Notes: generated by a model from the letters alone, not told the origin. Positions 1 to 7,896 are shown, numbered from the stretch's first letter. The stretch: 30,597 nt of DNA from Ruminococcaceae bacterium UBA5891 (GCA_002431945.1 DJET01000018.1:1-30597); one strand, 5' to 3'. A program made the numbers and translations.

Positions 1-22
1 ACTGGACTTTTTCGACAGACTG

Positions 23-54
23 ATCCGTTCTCGAAAGAGAACGGATTTTTATTT
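23..54 (+). terminator. Rho-independent terminator of an off-window upstream gene
   Basis: A perfect 10-bp stem (23-32 with 37-46) closed by a GAAA tetraloop is followed by a T-rich run (47-54). This is a textbook intrinsic terminator. It probably ends a transcript that enters the window from the left; only about 20 bases of that transcript are visible, too few to name a gene. Confidence 0.85.
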
Positions 55-71
55 GGACAATTTCTTAAGTT

Positions 72-110
72 ACGTGTCTCAACGCACAGTTGAGACACGT
101 TTTAATTTTT
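72..110 (+). terminator. Second hairpin with T-tract, terminator or operator
   Basis: A perfect 11-bp inverted repeat (72-82 with 90-100) encloses a 7-base loop and is followed by a T-rich tract (101-110). It lies 25 bases upstream of the padR -35 box. It could be a second terminator in tandem with the one at 23-54, or a DNA-level operator. The T-tract favours a terminator. Confidence 0.65.
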
Positions 111-134
111 TGCGTTGAATTTCTTAAAAGGGTG

Positions 135-168
135 TTGACAAAATCAATACTTCGTGATATGATGTATT
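135..168 (+). promoter_or_regulatory. Promoter of the padR operon with possible PadR operator
   Basis: A consensus -35 TTGACA (135-140) and a -10 TATGAT (158-163) are separated by exactly 17 bases, as for a strong housekeeping-sigma promoter. Two 5-bp inverted half-sites, AATAC (146-150) and GTATT (164-168), flank the -10 box. PadR proteins commonly repress their own operons from such spaced palindromes, so this pair is a candidate operator. The promoter is clear; the operator is inference. Confidence 0.8.
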
Positions 169-187
169 ACGCAAAAGGAGGTATAAT

Positions 188-508
188 ATGGACGGTCAGT
201 TGAAACGGGGCCTCTTGGACGTATGCGTTTTGGCAGCTATAAAGAGCGAGGATTCGTACGGCTATAAGATAATAAAGGATATGAAGCCGTATATTGAGCT
301 TTCCGAATCTACGCTGTATACCATTCTTAAACGTTTGGAAACGGCGGATATGCTGACGGTGCGCACTGCGGAGCACGGCGGCAGACTTAGGAAGTATTAC
401 CGCATTACCGAGGAAGGGCTTAAACGTATTGAGGAGTTTAAGGACGAATGGAAGGAAATTTTGTCAATATATAAATTTGTAACCAAGGAGGATAACGGAA
501 ATGAATAA
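188..508 (+). CDS. PadR family transcriptional regulator
   Basis: This 106-residue protein has the size and pattern of a minimal PadR winged-helix repressor. The N-terminal part (about residues 5-75) holds the conserved helix with LLDVCVLAAI, the SYGYKII segment, and the recognition-helix signature STLYTILKRLE. A wing with GGRLRKYYRIT follows, then a short C-terminal dimerisation helix. AAAGGAGG (174-181) lies 6 bases before the ATG. The stop overlaps the next gene by 8 bases, so the genes are cotranscribed. PadR-DUF1700-DUF4097 trios recur in Firmicutes, where PadR is thought to control envelope-related membrane proteins. The inducer here is unknown. Family assignment is secure; target genes are inferred from context. 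Confidence 0.92.
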   Translation: MDGQLKRGLLDVCVLAAIKSEDSYGYKIIKDMKPYIELSESTLYTILKRLETADMLTVRTAEHGGRLRKYYRITEEGLKRIEEFKDEWKEILSIYKFVTKEDNGNE

Positions 509-1100
509 ACAGGAATTTCTTGACGGGCTGCGCAAGGGTTTATCAGGATTGCCGCAGGCCGATATTGAAGAGCGGTTGACATTTTACGGCGAAATGCTTG
601 ACGACAGGATAGAGGAAGGACTTTCCGAGGAGGAAGCGGTTGCGGCGGCAGGCTCCGTCAATGAAATTGTAAGGCAGACGGTAGCCGATATTCCGCTTGC
701 GAAAATTGCAAAAGAAAGGATAAAGCCGAAAAGGCGCCTTAAGGCGTGGGAAATAGTGCTTTTGGCACTTGGTTCTCCGATATGGCTTTCCTTAGGCGTT
801 GCCGCAGCCGCCGTTATTTTTGCGCTTTACGTTACGGTGTGGTCGGTAATAGCGTCCTTCTGGTCGGTTTTTGCTTCACTCGCCGTTTGTGCCGCCGCCG
901 GCGTGCCGATGTGCGTTGTTTTTGCTGCAGGCGGCAGCGGTGCGGCGGGTATAGCCGTACTTTCCGCCGGAATTGTTTGCGCAGGGCTTTCTGTTTTTAT
1001 GTTCTTCGGTTGTTTGCAGGCAACAAAGGGTATTTTGCTGCTTACTAAAAAATTTGCTATATGGGTAAAGAATTGCTTTATCAAAAAGGAGGAAGCGTGA
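501..1100 (+). CDS. DUF1700 (HAAS-type) membrane protein
   Basis: This 199-residue protein starts with a helical cytoplasmic domain (about 1-70: MNKQEFLDGLRKGLSGLPQ, then an acidic segment with LSEEEAVAAAGS). That pattern is typical of DUF1700/HAAS proteins, which accompany PadR regulators. From about residue 80, roughly three to four hydrophobic segments rich in Ala, Val and Phe form the membrane part, ending in a basic tail (KKFAIWVKNCFIKKEEA). The start overlaps padR and the stop overlaps the next start, so it is the middle gene of a three-gene operon. Its molecular role is not established. It may be a membrane partner of the downstream DUF4097 protein in envelope stress sensing; that is inference. 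Confidence 0.85.
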   Translation: MNKQEFLDGLRKGLSGLPQADIEERLTFYGEMLDDRIEEGLSEEEAVAAAGSVNEIVRQTVADIPLAKIAKERIKPKRRLKAWEIVLLALGSPIWLSLGVAAAAVIFALYVTVWSVIASFWSVFASLAVCAAAGVPMCVVFAAGGSGAAGIAVLSAGIVCAGLSVFMFFGCLQATKGILLLTKKFAIWVKNCFIKKEEA

Positions 1101-2065
1101 TGAAGAAAGCAACAAAGATATGGCTTATAACAGCGGCTTTTCTTGTGCTTGGCGGATGCAGTCTTTTTGCGGGTTTAATGACGGCGCTTAAATGGGATTT
1201 TTCAAAGCTTTCAACGGTGGGATACGAAACAAATAAATATGAGATAGCCGAAGCGTTCGGCAATCTATCGTTTACGGACAATACCGCCGATATTGTATTT
1301 GCAATGTCCGAGGACGGAAAATGCAGAGTGGAATGCTATGAGGAAGAAAATGCAAAGCACTCGGTTTCCGTTAAAGATGATACCCTTGTAATTAAGACGG
1401 CAGATACTAAGTCTTGGTATGATTATATCGGGTTTTATTTCGGTTCTCCTAAGATAACGGTTTATCTGCCTGAAACGGAATACGGCACGCTGTATGTTCG
1501 CGGGGAGATAGGAAATATTGAAATACCGAAGAACATTACATTTAAAAGCGCCGATATTTCTTTAAGTACGGGCAATGTCGATTTTTTTGCCGCCGCGCAG
1601 GAGGCGGTTAAAATTAAAACAAGCACAGGAAATATCTGCGTAAAGGATACGTCTGCCGGAGCACTCGACCTTTCTGTCAGCACGGGAACGGTTACGGTTT
1701 CAAATTTAGTATGCAGCGGCGATATAACGGTAGGCGTATCTACCGGCGAAGCGGGTTTAATCGATATTTCATGCCAAAACATAATTTCAAGCGGAAGCAC
1801 GGGAAGAATAGCTCTTAACCGTGTGATTGCCGAAAATAAGCTTTCGGTTAAAAGAAGCACGGGTGATGTAAAATTTAACGGATGTGACGCCGCAGAGCTG
1901 TTTGTAAAAACGAGTACGGGTAATGTAAGCGGCAGCCTGCTTACCGATAAGGTGTTTATTACCGATACCGGCACCGGCAACGTAGATGTACCCGAAACGG
2001 CAGCCGGCGGTAAGTGCGAAATTAGGACCGCCACGGGCGATATTAAAATAAAAACGGAGAAATAA
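1100..2065 (+). CDS. DUF4097 beta-helix-like envelope protein, possible lipoprotein
   Basis: The ATG at 1100 overlaps the preceding TGA and follows an AAGGAGG site. An ATG 39 bases upstream is open but lacks a suitable site. The 321-residue product has an N-terminal hydrophobic segment (about 6-27) with LVLGGC, which fits a lipobox with Cys20, though it could also be a plain membrane anchor. From about residue 130 to the end, short strands repeat around STGN/STGD/STGR turns spaced about 20 residues apart. This is characteristic of DUF4097 putative adhesin/LiaG-like domains, predicted to fold as a beta-solenoid. It is exported and likely surface-exposed. The function is unknown; members often belong to cell-envelope stress operons. 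Confidence 0.85.
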   Translation: MKKATKIWLITAAFLVLGGCSLFAGLMTALKWDFSKLSTVGYETNKYEIAEAFGNLSFTDNTADIVFAMSEDGKCRVECYEEENAKHSVSVKDDTLVIKTADTKSWYDYIGFYFGSPKITVYLPETEYGTLYVRGEIGNIEIPKNITFKSADISLSTGNVDFFAAAQEAVKIKTSTGNICVKDTSAGALDLSVSTGTVTVSNLVCSGDITVGVSTGEAGLIDISCQNIISSGSTGRIALNRVIAENKLSVKRSTGDVKFNGCDAAELFVKTSTGNVSGSLLTDKVFITDTGTGNVDVPETAAGGKCEIRTATGDIKIKTEK

Positions 2066-2098
2066 TATCGGGGCGGATTTTATATTATAAAGCGGTAC

Positions 2099-2926
2099 CT
2101 ATTTTTTCCTGTAAAACTTCGGCGCCTTGCCGTAACGCTTTTTATATACGCGGCTGAAATAGTTATAATCGTTAAACCCTGCCGCGCTTGCTATTTCGGG
2201 TATGCTCATATCGGTGGTTTTAAGGAGCGACTTAGCTTTGTGGAGCCTTCGTCGGTTTATATATTCGGAAACCCCGGTATTTGCTTCCCTTTTAAAAATA
2301 TCGTAAAGCTTCGTTCTGCCTAACGATAATTCTTTGCAAATATCGGCAATGTCAAGGTCGGCGGATAAATTTTTATCGATATACGCCTTTGCTGCCTTGA
2401 ATACGCGGCTTTCCTCAGGCTCAATCAACTCCTTGAAGGCTATGTAGCAGGTACACGCCTCCATTATTTTTGCCGCCGCATAAATTTCTTCGGTTGATTT
2501 ATATGTGATGCTTTGTATGCTTGTATTAAGTGTTTCGGTATCAAAGCCGTATTTTTCCTGCCAATAAGGTATTTTTTCTATCAGTGTGTTGTTATTTTTA
2601 TTATCGGATATCTGACCGAGCATCAGATATCCGATATTTTTTTCGTTTTCGTAAAGCGGCATTACCGCCTCAACCAGCCCCGCGTGGCATTTATAAATAT
2701 AAAGCCTGCCGCTTTCCCTGCACTTATTAAATGACCGTTTATCCGCATAGGCGCATTTGCGGCGCGTATTGCGGTTGGATTTCATAAGGCTGCAAAATTC
2801 GCAGTCGTTTTTAGGGAACGACATTAACTCTTTAAATTCGCTGTCGTACAGAACAAAGCGAATGCCCGATATAAGATAAAAGGATCTCATAAGCTGTTCG
2901 AGCTGTTCGGTATTGAAATTTGACAT
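2099..2926 (-). CDS. AraC-family regulator with PocR sensor domain
   Basis: This 275-residue regulator is transcribed away from the sugar operon. Residues about 5-165 match the PocR ligand-binding domain: LEQLMRSFYLISG, a Cys-rich centre (CEFCSL, RRKCAYAD, KCRESG), and YKCHAGLVEAVMPL followed by GYLMLGQISD. Residues about 175-275 form a two-helix-turn-helix AraC/XylS domain, with IADICKELSLGRTKLYDIFK, IPEIASAAGFNDYNYFSRVYKK and a basic C-terminus. PocR domains bind small organic ligands, so it probably activates the divergent isomerase operon in response to its sugar or an intermediate. The shared 105-bp intergenic region carries a 13-bp inverted repeat. Family is secure; target and ligand are inferred. 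Confidence 0.9.
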   Translation of the reverse strand: MSNFNTEQLEQLMRSFYLISGIRFVLYDSEFKELMSFPKNDCEFCSLMKSNRNTRRKCAYADKRSFNKCRESGRLYIYKCHAGLVEAVMPLYENEKNIGYLMLGQISDNKNNNTLIEKIPYWQEKYGFDTETLNTSIQSITYKSTEEIYAAAKIMEACTCYIAFKELIEPEESRVFKAAKAYIDKNLSADLDIADICKELSLGRTKLYDIFKREANTGVSEYINRRRLHKAKSLLKTTDMSIPEIASAAGFNDYNYFSRVYKKRYGKAPKFYRKK

Positions 2927-2969
2927 ATAATTCGCTCCTTGCGGACAAATTTACTATTTTAAGAATGAA

Positions 2970-3014
2970 TTTTACTTTAATTATAACACCGTTATCATTA
3001 AAATTAAAGTAAAA
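2970..3014. promoter_or_regulatory. Divergent regulatory region with a nested palindrome
   Basis: A perfect 13-bp inverted repeat, TTTTACTTTAATT (2970-2982) and its complement (3002-3014), brackets a smaller one, ATAAC (2983-2987) and GTTAT (2991-2995). On the minus strand the region contains an extended -10, TG-T-TATAAT (complement of 2980-2988), for the regulator gene. On the plus strand TATAAC (2982-2987) is a possible but weak -10 for the isomerase operon. The nested symmetry between an AraC-type regulator and its likely target makes this the best operator candidate. AraC proteins more often bind direct repeats, so another regulator such as a LacI-type protein could also bind here. Confidence 0.65.
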
Positions 3015-3031
3015 AATACGGAGGGATTTTT

Positions 3032-4435
3032 ATGAAAAAACAAACCTTTGCGCTTTATTTCGGAAACAGGGGCTTTATGCCGGCGGAGCTTATTGCAAGC
3101 GCCCGTGAGGATATGGTTAAGGCGGTAACCGACGCGGGCTTTGATTATCTTATTATGAACGAAAACGCCACCCGCTACGGCGCCGTTGAAACCCGCGCCG
3201 AGGGCAGAATTTACGCAGAATGGCTTGAAAGCCACAGGGGCGAATACGACGGCGTAATACTTTGTATGCCTATTTTTGTTGATGAAAACGGGGCTGTTAC
3301 GGCTCTTCAGGACGCGGGCGTTCCGATACTTATGCAGGCATACCCCGATGAGATAGGCAAAATGGATTTTGCTCACAGGCGCGACGCGTTCTGCGGAAAA
3401 TTCTCCGTTACGGACGTTTTTTCGCAGTATAAAATACCCTTTACCGTAATGAAGCCACATGTCGTTCATCCGCTGTCACCCGAATTTGCGGAAAATCTGC
3501 GTGATTTCGCGGCGGTGTGCCGTGTAGTAAACGGTATGCGGCGGTTTAACCTCGGCTGTATAGGCGCGCGTACCACCGCGTTTAAAACCGTGCGCTTTGA
3601 CGAGGTTACAATGCAGAGACACGGAATAAACGTAGAATCCTTTGATTTATCCGAGCTTATTGAGAAGGTGCGCGCCAAGGCGGACGACGAGGCGGCGGTT
3701 GTTGCAAAAAAAGAATCGCTTATTAAATATGCCGATTTTTCCGCCGTTCCCGAAGAAAAGAAAAATATTCTGGCGAAAATCAGCGTTGTTATTGACGAAT
3801 ACATAGAGGAATACCGCCTTGACGCGGTGGCATTGCGCTGCTGGAACGAAATGGAAACGTATTTACGGGTATGCCCGTGCGTGCTTGTAAGCGAGCTTAA
3901 CGACCGCGGTATTACCTGCTCGTGCGAAATAGATATGTGCTCGGCGGTAACTATGAGGGCTCTGTCATTGGCGGCAGAGGGTCCCGCAGCCTGCCTTGAC
4001 TGGAACAACAACTACGGAGCCAACCCCGATAAGGTAATACTGTTCCACTGCGGCTCAACTGCGCAAAGCCTTATGGCTGCCAAGGGGACCGTAACCTCGC
4101 ACAAAATGTTTGATAAAACCGATAAGGGCAGCGGTTGGGGAACAAACGAGGGCAGAATTGCCGCTTTCCCGATGACATATTCAAACTGCAAAACCGAGGA
4201 CGGGAAAATAACCGTTTATTTCAGCGAGGGTGAGTTTACGGGCGACGATATTGAAAAGGATTATTTCGGCTGCGCCGGAGTTGCACATATAAACGGACTT
4301 CAGGATAAGCTTATCCGTTTGGCGCGCGGCGGCTTTAAGCACCATACCACCGTTGCAAACGGGCATATGAAAGCGGTATTGGAGGAGGCGCTCGGAACCT
4401 ACCTCGGATATGACGTTATAAGTATAGAGGGATAG
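3032..4435 (+). CDS. L-fucose/arabinose isomerase-family sugar isomerase
   Basis: This 467-residue protein belongs to the FucI/AraA isomerase superfamily, which interconverts aldoses and ketoses in the cytoplasm using a divalent metal. Visible family features are the N-terminal Rossmann-like part (EYDGVILCMPIFVDENGA), the conserved RTTAFKTVRFDE segment (about 180-191), WNEMETYLRVCPCVL (about 271-285), CEIDM (about 298-302) with acidic metal-ligand candidates, and FHCG (about 338-341). It is shorter than classical FucI (about 590 residues) and close to the size of divergent FucI-like paralogues. A GGAGGG site precedes the ATG. It is the first of four tightly packed genes (2-base gap to the kinase). 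The substrate cannot be read from sequence; a pentose or deoxyhexose is plausible. Confidence 0.82.
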   Translation: MKKQTFALYFGNRGFMPAELIASAREDMVKAVTDAGFDYLIMNENATRYGAVETRAEGRIYAEWLESHRGEYDGVILCMPIFVDENGAVTALQDAGVPILMQAYPDEIGKMDFAHRRDAFCGKFSVTDVFSQYKIPFTVMKPHVVHPLSPEFAENLRDFAAVCRVVNGMRRFNLGCIGARTTAFKTVRFDEVTMQRHGINVESFDLSELIEKVRAKADDEAAVVAKKESLIKYADFSAVPEEKKNILAKISVVIDEYIEEYRLDAVALRCWNEMETYLRVCPCVLVSELNDRGITCSCEIDMCSAVTMRALSLAAEGPAACLDWNNNYGANPDKVILFHCGSTAQSLMAAKGTVTSHKMFDKTDKGSGWGTNEGRIAAFPMTYSNCKTEDGKITVYFSEGEFTGDDIEKDYFGCAGVAHINGLQDKLIRLARGGFKHHTTVANGHMKAVLEEALGTYLGYDVISIEG

Positions 4436-4437
4436 CT

Positions 4438-5925
4438 ATGACGGTAGGCGGACTTGATATAGGAACAAGCGGCTGCAAAATAGCGCTGTATAACGAAAAT
4501 GCCGAGCTGCTTGATACATATTATACGGAATACGGCGTATCAAGAAAAAACGGCAGGCACGAAATAGATTTTTGCGATGTGCGTTCGGGCGTGCTTTCCT
4601 TGTTAAGACAGGCGACGGAAAAGCACCGTATTGACGCGCTCGGCGTTACAAGCTTCGGCGAAACATTCGCGCTGCTTGATGAAAATGATAATATTTTAGC
4701 CCCCTCTATGCTTTATACCGACCCGCGCGGAGCCGAGGAGTGCCGATTGCTGTGCGAAGCTATCGGAGAGGAGCATATAAGCGCTTTAACGGGTACGCGG
4801 CCGCACCCGATGTACAGCATAAGCAAAATTATGTGGCTTAAAAATAATCTGCCCGACGCTTTCAAAAGGGCGAAACGTATTCTTTTGGGCGAGGATTACA
4901 TCGTTTATCTGCTTACGGGCAGCGCGCAGATAGATTATTCCCTTGCGGCTCGCACGGGCGCGTTTGATATAAGAAATAAATGCTGGTGTGAAGAAATATT
5001 CAAGGCGGCGGGGGTTGATATATCGCTTATGTCAAAGCCTGTTACCGCAGGAAGTTATGCCGGCAGCATAAAGGAAGAAATAAAACGGTCGCTCGGAATA
5101 AGCTATGATATTAAAATTATAAACGGCTGCCACGACCAAGTGGCGGCAATGTTTGGCGCGTGCGTGCTTGAAAGCGACCGCGTGATGGACGGCATAGGCA
5201 CGGTTGAATGTATCCCCGCGGTTTTAAACGAAGCGCCGCAGAGCTTTGATTTTTACCGTGACGGCTATTCTGTGGTTCCGTTTTATAATAACAAATACGC
5301 CTGCTATGCTCTTTCTTTTACGGGCGGCGCGGTTCTTAAATGGTTTAGGGACAGCTTTGCCGAACAAGAACGCGAAACAGCGCTTAAAGACGGCGAAAGC
5401 GTTTATGCCCTGCTTGATAAAAAAGCGCCGCATACGCCTTCGGGTATTCTTGTTCTGCCGCATTTTGCGGGCGCGGCAACGCCATATATGGACAGCGCGG
5501 CAAAGGCGGCGTTTGCAGGCATAACCCTTGAAACGACCAAATACGATATTTACCGCGCGCTTATGGAGGGAACTTCCTACGAAATGCGGGTTAATCTTGA
5601 AAGAATGGAAAGTGTTTCGGGTAAGGTGAATGAAATAAGAGCTACAGGCGGCGGAGCTGCCTCTGATATATGGCTGCAAATAAAAGCCGATATTTTAGGA
5701 AAAGCGGTTACGGCGCTTAACGCTCCGCAGGTCGGCGCGGCAGGAACAGCGGTTCTTGCAGGCGCGGCAATCGGAATATACGGTAATATTGAGACTGCGG
5801 CGGAAAAAATGTCGCCTGTGCGCAGGGTGTTTTATCCAAACCCCGAAAACGCGGAAATATATTACGGATATTACAAAAAATACGTCGGTTTTTATTCGGC
5901 GATAAAAGGCTTGGGAGGAATTTAG
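4438..5925 (+). CDS. FGGY-family carbohydrate kinase
   Basis: This 495-residue protein matches FGGY kinases in length and motifs. DIGTSGCK (7-14) forms the N-terminal phosphate loop. GCHDQVAAMFGA (about 230-241) contains the presumed catalytic base Asp233. RATGGGAASDIWLQIKADIL (about 401-420) is the second FGGY signature. It should phosphorylate the ketose made by the upstream isomerase, using ATP. The family includes xylulo-, rhamnulo-, fuculo- and glycerol kinases, and nothing visible settles which substrate is used. The start is two bases after the isomerase stop and the stop abuts the next ATG, so translation is coupled. Confidence 0.9.
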   Translation: MTVGGLDIGTSGCKIALYNENAELLDTYYTEYGVSRKNGRHEIDFCDVRSGVLSLLRQATEKHRIDALGVTSFGETFALLDENDNILAPSMLYTDPRGAEECRLLCEAIGEEHISALTGTRPHPMYSISKIMWLKNNLPDAFKRAKRILLGEDYIVYLLTGSAQIDYSLAARTGAFDIRNKCWCEEIFKAAGVDISLMSKPVTAGSYAGSIKEEIKRSLGISYDIKIINGCHDQVAAMFGACVLESDRVMDGIGTVECIPAVLNEAPQSFDFYRDGYSVVPFYNNKYACYALSFTGGAVLKWFRDSFAEQERETALKDGESVYALLDKKAPHTPSGILVLPHFAGAATPYMDSAAKAAFAGITLETTKYDIYRALMEGTSYEMRVNLERMESVSGKVNEIRATGGGAASDIWLQIKADILGKAVTALNAPQVGAAGTAVLAGAAIGIYGNIETAAEKMSPVRRVFYPNPENAEIYYGYYKKYVGFYSAIKGLGGI

Positions 5926-6924
5926 ATGCTTGAATATGTGGGAAATCCCCTGCAAATACGCGGAGCAGAGCAATACACCCTGCAAAACGGCAGGGGCGGC
6001 GGTATGCGGTTTTTATATATCCGCAACGGTTTAGGACTTGAAATATGGGTATCGCTTGACCGCGCGGGAGATATTTCGCGCGTAAGCTTTAAGGGCGACA
6101 ATATGGGATACTTTTCAGCCTGCGGATATGTTTCCCCGCAGTATTACGATAATATCGGCACAGGCTTTTTAAAGTCCTTTACCGCAGGATTTTTTACAAC
6201 CTGCGGTCTTACCGCAGTCGGCTCGCCCTGCGAGGATATGGGGGAAAGCCTGCCGCTGCACGGCAACATTTCAAACACGCCGTCAAGCCTTAACGCAGTG
6301 CTTGAGGACGAAAACGGTCTTACCGTAATGCTTACGGTAAACGATTCGGTGATTTTCGGCAGAAAGCTTACCCTTAAAAGAAAATATTTCTTTTCGTATT
6401 CCGAAAACAGCATAGCGCTTGAGGATACTGTTGTAAACGAGGGGGAGACGGAGTCGCCCTATATGATACTTTACCACTGCAATATGGGCTATCCGCTGCT
6501 TAATAAGGACAGTATTGTTAAAATACCCAACAACGGCGTTACGCCGCGCAACGCCCATGCTGCGGAGGGTATTGAAAAGGCGCTTATTATGGATAAACCG
6601 CAGCCCGATTACGAGGAATGCTGCTATTATTACGATACAAAGGAAAACGGCGGTATTTCGAGGGCGGGTATATACAACGCGGAAATCGGAAAGGGCGTTG
6701 TTTTGAAATATAAAAAGGAGCAGTTGCCCTGCCTTACCGAATGGAAAATGATAGGAAAGCGCGATTATGTGCTGGGGCTTGAGCCCGGAAACTGCACGCC
6801 CGACGGACGTGACATTATGCGGAAAAACGGTACTCTGCACTTTTTAAAGGGCGGAGAGAGCGCCGTTACAGCGGTAAAATTCAGCTTTATTACGGATAAA
6901 GAAGCTTTTGAAGGAGAATTTTAA
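5926..6924 (+). CDS. DUF4432 / aldose 1-epimerase-like protein
   Basis: This 332-residue protein resembles the DUF4432 branch of the galactose-mutarotase fold. It has an N-terminal beta-rich segment (GGGMRFLYIRNGLGLEIW), SLDRAGDI, SFTAGFFTTCGL, LPLHGNISNTPS, and near the end YVLGLEPGNC. In the mutarotase superfamily such His- and Glu-containing segments line the sugar site. The HGNIS and EPGNC motifs correspond in order to the catalytic His and Glu regions, though I cannot align them rigorously. It likely interconverts the anomers of the sugar fed to the isomerase, in the cytoplasm. The ATG directly follows the kinase stop, with GGGAGGAA upstream inside the kinase end. The specific substrate is unknown. 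Confidence 0.8.
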   Translation: MLEYVGNPLQIRGAEQYTLQNGRGGGMRFLYIRNGLGLEIWVSLDRAGDISRVSFKGDNMGYFSACGYVSPQYYDNIGTGFLKSFTAGFFTTCGLTAVGSPCEDMGESLPLHGNISNTPSSLNAVLEDENGLTVMLTVNDSVIFGRKLTLKRKYFFSYSENSIALEDTVVNEGETESPYMILYHCNMGYPLLNKDSIVKIPNNGVTPRNAHAAEGIEKALIMDKPQPDYEECCYYYDTKENGGISRAGIYNAEIGKGVVLKYKKEQLPCLTEWKMIGKRDYVLGLEPGNCTPDGRDIMRKNGTLHFLKGGESAVTAVKFSFITDKEAFEGEF

Positions 6925-7749
6925 ATGTTAGTTACTCTTAAGGAAATATTGAAGTCGGCGGAAGAAAATAAATGCGCGATAGGCTCCTTTAACACGCCGA
7001 ATATGACAAGCGCTCAGGCGGTTATAGCCGCGGCGGAGGAGCTGCAAAGGCCGGTTATTCTTATGCACGCTCAGGTTCACGAGGAAATGGGGCTTTGCAA
7101 AATGGAGGACATAACGCCTGTTATGCTGCACTTTGCAAAAAAGGCAAGCGTGCCCGTGTGCGTTCATCTTGACCACGGTACCGACCTTGGCTACATAAAA
7201 AAAGGTCTTGCCCTCGGCTTTACCTCGGTTATGTACGACGGCTCATGCCTTTCTGCGGAGGAAAATACCGAAAACACCCGCATTGCCGTAAAGGAAGCGC
7301 TTAAATACGGCGCTTCGGTTGAGGCGGAAATCGGCTCTATGGGCAGCCGCGAGGGCGGAGAGGCGGCAGCCTCGGTCTATACCGAGCCTGACGCCGCGGT
7401 TAAATTTGTAAACGATACCGGTATAGACGCGCTTGCCTGCGCGTTCGGTACGGCGCACGGCTTTTATAAAGCGGAGCCTAAGCTCGATTTTGAACGGCTT
7501 TCAAAAATTCACAGCCTTGTTTCCGTTCCGATAGTTATGCACGGCGGATCGGGGGTAAGCGAACGGGATTACCGCGAGGTTATAAAGCGCGGGGTAAGAA
7601 AGGTGAATTATTACACCTATATGGCGGCGGCAGGCGGCGAGGCGGTTTCCGGGAAAAGCTATAAGCAGTTTCACGACGCGCTGCTTGACGGCAAAGCCGC
7701 TATGAAGGAAAATGTTAAAAAAGCCATAAGGGTTTTCAGCGGACTTTAA
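6925..7749 (+). CDS. Class II (zinc) ketose-phosphate aldolase
   Basis: This 274-residue enzyme carries the signatures of class II fructose/tagatose-bisphosphate aldolases. These are SFNTPNMTSAQA (21-32), HLDHG (81-85) with the catalytic Asp83 and zinc ligand His84, VEAEIGSMG (132-140), GTAHG (175-179) with zinc ligand His178, and MHGGSG (205-210) with zinc ligand His206. It cleaves a phosphorylated ketose to dihydroxyacetone phosphate plus an aldehyde. As last gene of the isomerase-kinase-mutarotase operon it probably splits the ketose phosphate made by the kinase, rather than serving as the glycolytic enzyme. Its start abuts the previous stop and AAGGAGAA precedes it. A terminator follows. 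Confidence 0.9.
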   Translation: MLVTLKEILKSAEENKCAIGSFNTPNMTSAQAVIAAAEELQRPVILMHAQVHEEMGLCKMEDITPVMLHFAKKASVPVCVHLDHGTDLGYIKKGLALGFTSVMYDGSCLSAEENTENTRIAVKEALKYGASVEAEIGSMGSREGGEAAASVYTEPDAAVKFVNDTGIDALACAFGTAHGFYKAEPKLDFERLSKIHSLVSVPIVMHGGSGVSERDYREVIKRGVRKVNYYTYMAAAGGEAVSGKSYKQFHDALLDGKAAMKENVKKAIRVFSGL

Positions 7750-7770
7750 ATAGCGTCAAGCCGCGAAAAG

Positions 7771-7811
7771 GCGACCTTGATTTTGTTTATGCAAAATCAG
7801 GGCCGCTTTTT
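7771..7811 (+). terminator. Terminator of the sugar operon
   Basis: A 15-bp stem (7771-7785 with 7792-7806; one A-C mismatch and one G-U pair) closes a 6-base loop and runs directly into TTTTT (7807-7811). It lies 21 bases after the aldolase stop. This separates the sugar operon from the phage-like cluster, which therefore needs its own promoter. Confidence 0.9.
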
Positions 7812-7843
7812 CTGCTTTTTACAGCAGGTAATTATTATGACGG

Positions 7844-7872
7844 TGAATGTCGGTGCGGTTATGTGGTATTAT
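7844..7872 (+). promoter_or_regulatory. Weak candidate promoter of the phage-like cluster
   Basis: TATTAT (7867-7872) is a reasonable -10 hexamer, but the element 17-18 bases upstream (around 7843-7849) matches the -35 consensus poorly. The interval 7812-7896 is the only non-coding stretch between the sugar-operon terminator and the first phage-like gene, so a promoter is expected here if the cluster is transcribed. It overlaps an 18-codon open frame (7837-7893) whose stop is four bases before the next start. Confidence 0.3.
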
Positions 7873-7896
7873 CTGTCTTGCCGGGAGGGATAAAAA

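Noticed and set aside
3..23. Possible C-terminal end of an upstream gene (stop at 21-23)
   Set aside because: Only six codons are visible before the terminator; any frame could show this. No product can be supported.
1462..2034. 190-codon open frame on the minus strand
   Set aside because: It lies fully opposite the DUF4097 gene, has no ribosome site, and its Ser/Thr/Pro-rich product merely mirrors the repeats of the real gene.
3466..4011. 181-codon open frame on the minus strand
   Set aside because: It lies opposite the isomerase gene, which has clear family motifs. The antisense frame is open because of codon bias.
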